Part shown: positions 1 to 6,230 of the stretch, piece after piece
Position numbering within the stretch: the stretch's first letter is position 1
How the letters are laid out: the number at the start of each line of letters is the position of its first letter
Origin: Gammaproteobacteria bacterium
GTDB lineage: Bacteria > Pseudomonadota > Gammaproteobacteria > UBA9214
Direction: 5' to 3'
Assembly: GCA_030635865.1 (NCBI GenBank)
Contig: DAOVYA010000063.1
Span: 1-7,646 of the forward strand
DNA: 7,646 nucleotides
Translations under genes and position numbers: made by a program
Notes under the pieces: model-generated
What the model saw: only the letters and a program-made list of their open reading frames with translations
What the model was told of the DNA's origin: nothing
Databases searched by the model: none

Positions 1-1433
1 TCAATGCCATGCCGGAGATTGCGACAATCCCGTTTGAATCGGAGCGCCTGTTCTCGGCGAGCCTGAATGAGAAGGATGGCGGGCAGCATGCCTTTGCCAA
101 GGGGGCGCTGGAACGCCTGCTGCCGATGTGCAGCACCATGATTGCACCCGGGGGCCCGGTGGCGCTGGACTGTTCCGTGGTGGAACAGCAGGCACATGCG
201 CTGGCTATCCAGGGCTACCGTGTCATAGCACTGGCGGCCGGTGGTATCGAACTGGGGCCGCAGGAAGTGTTCTCCGAGGAACACCTCGAACACCTGACAT
301 TGATCGGTTTGGTCGGCCTGATCGACCCGCTGCGACCCGAGGCGAAGGCGGCCGTGACGGCTTGCCGGGCGGCCGGCATCCAGGTGGCGATGCTGACCGG
401 CGACCACCCGGCAACGGCCTTCGCCATTGCCAGCGAACTGGAACTGGCGACCAGCCTGGCGGAGGTTGTCACCGGGCCGGAACTGAAGCAGGCGGCGGAT
501 GCGGCCGCCATGGACCGGTTGACCGAGCGGTCGCGGGTATTTGCCCGTGTGGAGCCGCAGCAGAAGCTTGACATCATCCAGTCCCTGCAGCGCAACGGAC
601 ACTTCGTTGCTGTCAGCGGCGATGGCGCCAACGATGCGCCGGCATTGCGCGCCGCCCAGGTCGGCGTGGCCATGGGCCGGAGCGGCACCGACGTGGCTCG
701 CGAGACCGCTGACCTGATCATCACCGATGACAACTTTGCCTCGATTGTTGCCGGCGTCGAGGAGGGACGCATTGCCTACGCCAACGTGCGCAAGGTGATT
801 TTCCTGCTGATCTCGACCGGGGCCGCCGAGCTGGTGCTGTTTACCCTGGCGCTGTTGTCCGGCCTGCCGCTGCCGCTGCTGGCGGTACAGCTGCTGTGGC
901 TGAACCTGGTGACCAACGGCATCCAGGACGTGGCGCTGGCGTTCGAGCCGGGCGAGGGTGACGAACTGCGTTATCCGCCGCGACCGCCACGGGAATCGAT
1001 TTTCAACCGGCTGATGATCGAACGCGTCGTCCTGTCGGCGCTGGTGATCGGCAGCGTTGCCTTTCTGCTATTCCAGCTACTGCTGGAACGTGGCTTCTCG
1101 CTGGACGAGGCACGCAACGGGACTTTGATGTTGATGGTGCTGTTCGAGAACATCCATGTCTTCAACAGCCGGTCGGAGAGTCTCTCGACATTCCGGCACA
1201 ACCCGATGCGCAATCCGCTGCTGCTGTTCGGGACGGCAGCGGCACAGCTGATTCACATCGGTGCCATGTACACCCCGTGGATCAGCGGAGTCCTGCATAT
1301 CCAGCCGATCTCGCCGCAACACTGGCTGGAGCTGTTGGGCCTGGCGCTGATCGTGCTTGTCGTCATGGAACTGCACAAGGCCCTCCGTCTGCGGTTCGCG
1401 GCACGCTGCGGCCCAGGCAATCTGGCGGGCTGA
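1..1433 (+). CDS. Type II P-type cation-transporting ATPase, C-terminal part (5' end outside window)
   Basis: ATP-driven cation pump of the inner membrane. The frame is open to the left edge and the first Met (base 9) lies inside the conserved IPFESER stretch of the nucleotide-binding domain, so that Met is not the start. The actuator domain, PEGLP helix and phosphorylated DKTG loop are upstream and unseen. Numbering from the Met at base 9: KGA nucleotide-site motif at 31-33, DPLRPEA at 106-112, TGDHPATA at 130-137 and the Mg-binding GDGANDAP at 204-211, followed by about six membrane helices (roughly 262-460). M5 keeps the ion-site Glu (E274). M6 reads NLVTNGIQD (299-307), where the Ca2+ pump has NLVTDGLPA, so the transported ion cannot be assigned by analogy to SERCA. 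The block looks more GC-rich than the genes to its right. It converges with the antiporter gene. The family call is firm; the substrate is unknown. Confidence 0.93.
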   Translation, partial: NAMPEIATIPFESERLFSASLNEKDGGQHAFAKGALERLLPMCSTMIAPGGPVALDCSVVEQQAHALAIQGYRVIALAAGGIELGPQEVFSEEHLEHLTLIGLVGLIDPLRPEAKAAVTACRAAGIQVAMLTGDHPATAFAIASELELATSLAEVVTGPELKQAADAAAMDRLTERSRVFARVEPQQKLDIIQSLQRNGHFVAVSGDGANDAPALRAAQVGVAMGRSGTDVARETADLIITDDNFASIVAGVEEGRIAYANVRKVIFLLISTGAAELVLFTLALLSGLPLPLLAVQLLWLNLVTNGIQDVALAFEPGEGDELRYPPRPPRESIFNRLMIERVVLSALVIGSVAFLLFQLLLERGFSLDEARNGTLMLMVLFENIHVFNSRSESLSTFRHNPMRNPLLLFGTAAAQLIHIGAMYTPWISGVLHIQPISPQHWLELLGLALIVLVVMELHKALRLRFAARCGPGNLAG

Positions 1434-1578
1434 GTCATCGTTTCCAGTTTGCTGGAGCTCATGGACACTGGTGGCCGGGGACGGAATCGAACTGCCGGCA
1501 AGGGGGTTTTCAGGTTAAGCGAATGTGAATCAAATCACGTCTGACGTCGGGTTTTCACGAACACAATCCAACCTGTGT
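1434..1578. other. Convergent intergenic gap with tRNA-like scar and short hairpins
   Basis: This 145-base gap separates the stop of the P-type ATPase gene from the stop of the antiporter gene. It holds the tRNA-Phe-like 3' fragment (1469-1513) and two short inverted repeats: TCCAG/CTGGA at 1443-1456 and GAACACA/TGTGTTC at 1559-1580. Neither hairpin is followed by a T-run on either strand, so no convincing intrinsic terminator is visible between the convergent genes. I see no gene, integrase remnant or direct repeat in the gap. Confidence 0.6.
1469..1513 (-). pseudogene. tRNA-Phe 3'-half fragment (possible attachment-site scar)
   Basis: Read on the minus strand, 1513 to 1469 matches a tRNA in register. 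The anticodon loop CTGAAAA (anticodon GAA, Phe) is followed by a CCCCC 3' stem strand, a 5-base variable loop TTGCC, T-arm GGCAG-TTCGATT-CCGTC, acceptor 3' strand CCCGGCC, discriminator A and CCA. Segment lengths equal those of E. coli tRNA-Phe as I recall it. The 5' half is missing: the bases before the loop (TTAAC) cannot pair with CCCCC, and no D-arm or acceptor 5' strand precedes them. The T-stem has one A-C mismatch, suggesting decay. A fragment starting at the anticodon loop and ending at CCA is what tyrosine-recombinase integration at a tRNA gene leaves behind. No integrase is in the window, so the integration history is inferred. Confidence 0.75.
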
Positions 1579-1580
1579 TC
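1559..1580. repeat. 7-bp inverted repeat overlapping the antiporter stop codon
   Basis: GAACACA (1559-1565) and TGTGTTC (1574-1580) are perfect reverse complements with an 8-base loop. The right arm includes two bases of the antiporter TGA stop (1579-1581). It could form a small hairpin at the 3' end of the antiporter transcript. On the minus strand the bases after it are GTGAAAACCC, not a T-run, so it does not qualify as a standard intrinsic terminator. Confidence 0.35.
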
Positions 1581-2811
1581 AAGGCACCTGGTCAGTCGAT
1601 CCCGGCAGTCGGTCGCCATAGCGGTTGTAAAACAGCTTGATCCAGAACGGCGCTGCCAGCGTGGTATAGGTGATCACCAGGATCATTCCTGCATACACAG
1701 ACGCATCGAACAAGCCGGCTGTCCTGCCCAGTTCGGCAAAAATCAGTCCTACCTCACCTCGTGGCACCATTGCGATACCGATGGCCAGTCGCATGGGTAT
1801 GGACTCGCGTATCAGGAACGGCCCGGCAAGCTTGGCGATAGTGGCGATTGCGGCCATCCCGATTGAGAAAATCCAGATCCAGGATGAAGACCAGTCCACT
1901 GCGCCCAGGTCCAGTGATAGCCCGACCATCACAAAAAAAATCGGGGTGAACAGGCGGATGATGGGTTGCATCTGCTCATGGATGTTACGGGTGAATGCCG
2001 GGTCCACATTAAGGGTGGCGCCAAACGGCAGGAAGAAGCGGCGTGACAGGGCGATGCCGGCGGCAAAGCCGCCAAGCAGGTGGGGTGCGCCAACCATGTG
2101 CGCCAGTGCGGCGAAGACCAGCACAATGGATACCAGCATTATCGGAATCATGCCGGGCAGGTCACTGTAATCGTGGTAACGCTTGAAGACCGGAGACAGC
2201 ATTTTTGCGGCAACGGGTGCAAGCAGAAAAAAACTGCTCACGTAGAGAACAATCTTGCCGCTGTGTACAAGGCTGACGGAACCGCTGATGGCAAATTCGT
2301 ACAGTACTGCCAGCAGAAATACGCCCAGCAGGTCATCGATCACGGCCGCCCCCAGTACGATCTGGCCTTCGTAAGCCTGGTGGCGGCCCAGGTCTGACAG
2401 GATGCGGATGGTAATGCCAATGCTGGTAGCCGTCAGTGTGCCGCCAATAAAAAGAGACACCATTGGGGAAAGACCGAACAGGTAGTAGCTGACGCCGCTG
2501 CCCAGGACAAAGGGCAGTACAAACCCGGACAGGGCGACTATGATGGATTTCGGTCCGGCCCTGATCAGGCGCTGGATATCTGTTTCCAGCCCAACTTCGA
2601 ACAGCAGCAGGATGATGCCGATTTCCGCCAGCAGCTTGAATGGTTCACTGGGCGATACCCAACCCAGCAGGCTGGGGCCGATGATGATGCCTGCACATAT
2701 TTCACCAATGATGGGTGGTGCCCGTAAATACAGCGCCACTTCACCAAACAGGCGCGCCGCCATCAACACAATGGCGATCTGGAGCAGCAGCGTATGTGTT
2801 TCTACCGGCAT
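1579..2811 (-). CDS. CPA2-family Na+(K+)/H+ antiporter
   Basis: Complete 410-residue inner-membrane antiporter made almost entirely of hydrophobic helices (about 12-13), a normal size for the transport core of the family. The N-terminal PPIIGEICAGIIIGPSLLG (32-50) and LLLFEVGLE (68-76) are typical CPA2 signatures. TATSIGITIRIL (127-138) lies in the discontinuous helix. VIDD at 157-160 gives the paired Asp of NapA/NhaA-type electrogenic exchangers rather than the Gln-Asp of Kef channels. K327, in the AKLAG segment, sits where NapA has its salt-bridge Lys. RGEVGLIFA is at 351-359. There is no C-terminal TrkA-N or USP domain, so ligand gating of the Kef kind is unlikely. ATG at 2811 has GGAA nine bases upstream on its strand. 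It lies downstream of hypE in the same direction and converges with the P-type ATPase. Na+ versus K+ cannot be decided from the sequence. Confidence 0.92.
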   Translation of the reverse strand: MPVETHTLLLQIAIVLMAARLFGEVALYLRAPPIIGEICAGIIIGPSLLGWVSPSEPFKLLAEIGIILLLFEVGLETDIQRLIRAGPKSIIVALSGFVLPFVLGSGVSYYLFGLSPMVSLFIGGTLTATSIGITIRILSDLGRHQAYEGQIVLGAAVIDDLLGVFLLAVLYEFAISGSVSLVHSGKIVLYVSSFFLLAPVAAKMLSPVFKRYHDYSDLPGMIPIMLVSIVLVFAALAHMVGAPHLLGGFAAGIALSRRFFLPFGATLNVDPAFTRNIHEQMQPIIRLFTPIFFVMVGLSLDLGAVDWSSSWIWIFSIGMAAIATIAKLAGPFLIRESIPMRLAIGIAMVPRGEVGLIFAELGRTAGLFDASVYAGMILVITYTTLAAPFWIKLFYNRYGDRLPGSTDQVP

Positions 2812-2922
2812 ATCAGATTATTCCAGCCCGGGCATCATGACATGGAATCTGCCAGAATCTGGTATGCGTAACAACCAGCAGGGCGTAATAAATGAATTGC
2901 ACTCTGCGATAACGCGTGGAAC
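2812..2922. promoter_or_regulatory. Intergenic stretch upstream of the antiporter with inverted repeats
   Basis: This 111-base gap lies between the hypE stop and the antiporter ATG. CAGATT (2814-2819) is repeated inverted as AATCTG at 2846-2851 and again at 2856-2861. With CCA/TGG inside the first pair it can form a 9-bp stem with a 3-base bulge, which contains the likely ribosome-binding GGAA of the antiporter. An 8-base palindrome, GCCCGGGC (2826-2833), lies in the loop. I see no convincing -35/-10 pair and no stem followed by a T-run, so both an antiporter promoter and a hyp terminator remain unproven. Read-through from hypE is possible. Confidence 0.35.
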
Positions 2923-3924
2923 TCAGCAAATCCTCGGCAACGGATCGTCCTCAAGTTCTTCGAGGATGCGTTCACCACCGAGTTCGGTGTGTAGCAGCAC
3001 ATGCTTGTTCGAACGGTTGATGCTGCCGATGATAGCGGCATTCTTACCATCCGGTAAAACACGCCAGCGCTGCAATAGCTGTTCGGCATCACCAGGGGCG
3101 ACGACGGCAACAACGCGGCCTTCACACGCCAGGTACATGGGGTCATAACCGAGCATTTCACATACGGACTGAACCGGGTCACGTACCGGGATGTCTGTCT
3201 GTGACAGGGTAATGCCCATGCCGGTGGCGCGCTGCAGTTCATGGGCGACCGTGGCCAGTCCGCCGCGTGTCGGGTCGCGCATAAAGCGCAGCCCGGGTAC
3301 CCCGAGCGCTTCCCGCGTCAACGGCAGCACGCTGGCTGCATCTGATATCACCTCGCCCTGCAGGCCGAATTCCTCGCGCGCCAGCATCACGGAAATACCG
3401 TGGTCACCGATCGGGCCACTGACCAGGATGACATCGCCGTCCTTTATCAGGTTGAGGCCGAGCTTTTTCGGATTACGGATGCCGATGCCGGTTGTTGCCA
3501 GGTAGAGTCCGCCACCTTCACCGCGGCGCAGTACCTTGGTGTCGCCTGCAACCACCTCAACCCCGATCGCTTTTGCGGTGGTTGCCAGCGTCTTGATGAT
3601 GCGGTCCAGGGTTGCGATTTCCAGGCCTTCCTCGATGAAGGCATTCAGGCTCAGGTACTTCGGGGTGGAACCGGCAACTGCCAGGTCATTGGTGGTGCCG
3701 TGTACCGCCAGTGAGCCAATGTTGCCGCCCGGGAATTCCAGCGGCTGCACGGTGAAACCATCAGTGGTGAACATGACATCGCTGCCATTCAGCGCCAGCG
3801 GTACGGCATCGGCCTGCACATCGAGTTCCGGGTTACTGAGGTAGCGGGCAAAGATTTCATCAATCAGCTCACGCATGAAACGACCGCCGTTTCCGTGTGC
3901 CAGTGCAATATGGGTATCTTCCAT
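2923..3924 (-). CDS. hypE: HypE, carbamoyl dehydratase making the cyanide ligand of [NiFe] hydrogenase
   Basis: Cytoplasmic ATP-dependent enzyme of the PurM/SelD fold. HypF transfers a carbamoyl group to its C-terminal Cys, HypE dehydrates it to thiocyanate, and the cyanide goes to the HypC-HypD iron. The protein of 333 residues is normal family length. Visible motifs are LAHGNGGR (8-15), TTDGFTVQP (53-61), GTTNDLAVAG (76-85), GDTKV (128-132), GPIGDHG (170-176) and MRDPTRGGL (215-223). It ends in the diagnostic PRIC with catalytic C333. I chose ATG 3924 because the family begins just before LAHGNGG. An in-frame TTG at 3960 would overlap hypF and add 12 unlikely residues. It starts 10 bases after the hypF TAG with no good Shine-Dalgarno (TACTCACC before ATG), so translation probably depends on ribosomes arriving from hypF. 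It is the last hyp gene of the operon. Confidence 0.96.
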   Translation of the reverse strand: MEDTHIALAHGNGGRFMRELIDEIFARYLSNPELDVQADAVPLALNGSDVMFTTDGFTVQPLEFPGGNIGSLAVHGTTNDLAVAGSTPKYLSLNAFIEEGLEIATLDRIIKTLATTAKAIGVEVVAGDTKVLRRGEGGGLYLATTGIGIRNPKKLGLNLIKDGDVILVSGPIGDHGISVMLAREEFGLQGEVISDAASVLPLTREALGVPGLRFMRDPTRGGLATVAHELQRATGMGITLSQTDIPVRDPVQSVCEMLGYDPMYLACEGRVVAVVAPGDAEQLLQRWRVLPDGKNAAIIGSINRSNKHVLLHTELGGERILEELEDDPLPRIC

Positions 3925-3934
3925 GGTGAGTACG

Positions 3935-6217
3935 CTATGCCTTGCCCATTCCGTATTCAATCACCTGCCCAAAACTGATGCCGGCATCATTGACCGGAAT
4001 ATCTTCTGGCAGCGTGACGTTAAAACCGTCATTCTCCAATAACCCTATCACCTGTTCAGTGAGTACCCGGTTCTGAAAAACACCGCCTGACAGTCCGACG
4101 TCGCTGATGCCATGTGAAGCGCGCGCCTGCCTGGATTGCTGCAGTATAGTTTCAGCCATGCTCGCATGAAAGATGCCGGCGCGCTCTGCAACCGGGCGTG
4201 ATTCATCCATAAGCATATTCAGCAATGGTTCCCAGTCGGCAATCAGCAGTTCACTGTTATCGTTTGCCAAAGGCAGTTCCACGGGGGCATGGTCACCGTG
4301 GCATATTGCTTCCAGCAGCATGGGTCCCTGTCCTTCGAAGCTTGCCTCGGAGCACAGCCCTGTCAATGCGGCCGCCGCATCGAACAGGCGTCCGGCTGAT
4401 GTTGTCTGTGGCGTGTTAAGACGTCGTTGCCAGGCTTGCTGCATCAGTGATGGTTCAATGGGTATTTGTGGCCAGTCTTTGCCGGTTTCCCAGCAGACTG
4501 CGGCGGCACTGCGCCAGGGCTCGCGTCCGGCCCGTTCGCCACCGGGTAAGAAAAAAGATCTGAGTGTTGCAAAACGTTGCCAGTTTCCGGGTTGACCCAG
4601 CAATGCCTCGCCACCCCAGAGTGTGCCGTCCTCACCGTAACCGACGCCGTCCCAGGTAAATACCAGGCAGGTTTTCGTAACAGGCTCTATGCTGCAGGCT
4701 GCGGCCGCATGTGCATGGTGATGTAACACCTTGTGTACCGGCAGTCCGCAATGTTCTGCCCAACGGGTTGAGGCATAGCCGGGATGGGCATCGCAGATCA
4801 TGACTTCAGCTGTTACCTTGTAAAGAGACTGCAAGTCACTGATAGACTGCTCAAAAACCTTCAGGCTGCGGGCATTACCCATGTCACCAATATGCGGTGA
4901 TACCACGATACGTTTATTCCATGCCAGTGCGATGGTGTTTTTCATATGACCGCCCACTGCCAGTACCGGCCTGTCGAGTTTGAATGGCAGTGACTGTTCA
5001 AAGGGTGCATAACCACGACCCAGTCGCAGCGGGCGTGGCCGGTCATGAATGATGCGAAATACCGGATCATCGGCAGGCCGTTCGATGGGACGGTTATGGT
5101 GCAGGAATGCATCGGCTACATGAGCAAGACGCACTTCGGTTTCGGCATTTTCCGTTAGCACCGGTTCGCCGCTGATATTTGCCGAGGTGGCGATTAGTGG
5201 CACGGCAAAGCTCGACAATATCAGGTGGTGCAGGGGGCTGTAAGGCAGCATGACCCCGATCTCGTCCAGTCCCGGTGCAATCAGTTCGGACAGGTCATGC
5301 CCGGGACGTTTGCGTGCCAGCACAATGGGTCGTCCCGGCGACAGCAGCAGGCCGGCCTGGTCGCGTGACAGCCAGACCCGGTGGTTGACACACCTCAGTG
5401 GTCTGCCTGGCACTGCCGGGAACATCACCGCCAACGGCTTGTGCGGTCGTGGCTTGTTATGGCGCAGGCGTGCAATGGCCGTGTCGTTGCGTGCATCGCA
5501 CAACAGGTGATAGCCGCCGATCCCCTTGACGGCGACAATATTACCGGCCTGCAGTGCAGCCACGCAGGCTCTCAGCGCTGTCTCATTGCCACTGATGGGC
5601 TCGATGTTCGGGGCAGTGAATTCAAGCACCGGGCCGCACGCCGGGCAGGCGACCGGCTCGGCATGAAAACGCCGGTCAAGCGGGTCGGAATATTCCCGGC
5701 GGCAATCGTCACAGAGTTCAAATGCGGCCATGGTTGTTGCCGGGCGATCATAGGGCATACTGCGGATCAGCGTGTAGCGCGGGCCGCACTGGGTGCAGTT
5801 GATAAACGGGTAGCGATAGCGCCGGTCCTGCGGATTGTGTAGTTCATCGAGACAGTCATCACAGGTAGAAAGGTCAGGTGGTACATGGATGTTGTTGGAA
5901 CCGGCGGTTGCACTGTCACGGATGGTGAAGTGATCGAGGTCGTCAATCGGTGCGGGCTCGCAGCTTTCAAGCAATGGCTTTGACAGGGGGGGCGCGTTCT
6001 GGAACAACCGCCGGGTGAAGGCATACAGTGCCTGTTGTTCGCCCTGAATGTGCATTTCCACCTGGCCGGTACAATTGCGTACCCAACCGGTCAGGTGGTG
6101 AGTGTGTGCCAGGCGGTATATGAAGGGGCGAAAGCCTACCCCCTGTACCCGGCCGGACACGGTCAGTTGCAGTGCCTCGACGGGTTCCGGAGTTTTATTG
6201 GCGAAATTCAGGTCCAT
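3935..6217 (-). CDS. hypF: HypF, carbamoyltransferase of hydrogenase maturation
   Basis: Cytoplasmic enzyme that converts carbamoyl phosphate to carbamoyl-adenylate and passes the carbamoyl group to the C-terminal Cys of HypE. Its 760 residues compare with about 750 in E. coli. Domains in order: acylphosphatase (about 15-100, SGRVQGVGFR with R30 and GWVRN with N48); two zinc-finger pairs, C119/C122 with C141/C144 and C169/C172 with C191/C194; YrdC-like nucleotide domain (about 210-400, including KPLAVMF and TSANISGEPV); and Kae1-like carbamoyltransferase domain (about 415-760) with HHHAHA (499-504), WDGVGYGEDG (522-531), GLSGGVFQN (708-716) and NDAGISFGQ (743-751). No key residue appears lost. 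ATG 6217 lies 13 bases after the hypD TGA, with a weak GGGCG upstream. The frame stays open about 91 codons further into hypD, but that extension is not HypF-like. hypE follows 10 bases downstream. Confidence 0.96.
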   Translation of the reverse strand: MDLNFANKTPEPVEALQLTVSGRVQGVGFRPFIYRLAHTHHLTGWVRNCTGQVEMHIQGEQQALYAFTRRLFQNAPPLSKPLLESCEPAPIDDLDHFTIRDSATAGSNNIHVPPDLSTCDDCLDELHNPQDRRYRYPFINCTQCGPRYTLIRSMPYDRPATTMAAFELCDDCRREYSDPLDRRFHAEPVACPACGPVLEFTAPNIEPISGNETALRACVAALQAGNIVAVKGIGGYHLLCDARNDTAIARLRHNKPRPHKPLAVMFPAVPGRPLRCVNHRVWLSRDQAGLLLSPGRPIVLARKRPGHDLSELIAPGLDEIGVMLPYSPLHHLILSSFAVPLIATSANISGEPVLTENAETEVRLAHVADAFLHHNRPIERPADDPVFRIIHDRPRPLRLGRGYAPFEQSLPFKLDRPVLAVGGHMKNTIALAWNKRIVVSPHIGDMGNARSLKVFEQSISDLQSLYKVTAEVMICDAHPGYASTRWAEHCGLPVHKVLHHHAHAAAACSIEPVTKTCLVFTWDGVGYGEDGTLWGGEALLGQPGNWQRFATLRSFFLPGGERAGREPWRSAAAVCWETGKDWPQIPIEPSLMQQAWQRRLNTPQTTSAGRLFDAAAALTGLCSEASFEGQGPMLLEAICHGDHAPVELPLANDNSELLIADWEPLLNMLMDESRPVAERAGIFHASMAETILQQSRQARASHGISDVGLSGGVFQNRVLTEQVIGLLENDGFNVTLPEDIPVNDAGISFGQVIEYGMGKA

Positions 6218-6230
6218 GGCAATTCGCCCA

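Noticed and set aside
215..772. Minus-strand open frame of 185 codons under the ATPase
   Set aside because: It is a shadow frame of the GC-rich ATPase gene; the opposite strand carries all the conserved P-type ATPase motifs.
1443..1456. Possible terminator TCCAG-TTTG-CTGGA after the ATPase gene
   Set aside because: The stem is only 5 bp and no T-run follows on either strand.
1277..1528. Plus-strand open frame of 83 codons crossing the end of the ATPase gene
   Set aside because: It mostly overlaps the ATPase gene in another frame, and its tail (GTESNCRQ) is the translation of the tRNA-like fragment, a well-known spurious pattern.
1469..1544. A complete tRNA-Phe gene
   Set aside because: No 5' anticodon-stem strand, D-arm or acceptor 5' strand can be found before the anticodon loop on the minus strand, so only the 3' half is present.
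2540..3148. Plus-strand open frame of 202 codons
   Set aside because: It is antisense to the antiporter and hypE, both clearly real, and its Ser- and Met-rich translation has no recognisable domain.
3925..3960. An upstream TTG start for hypE overlapping the end of hypF
   Set aside because: It adds 12 residues unlike other HypE proteins and uses a weak codon. ATG 3924 matches the usual family N-terminus.
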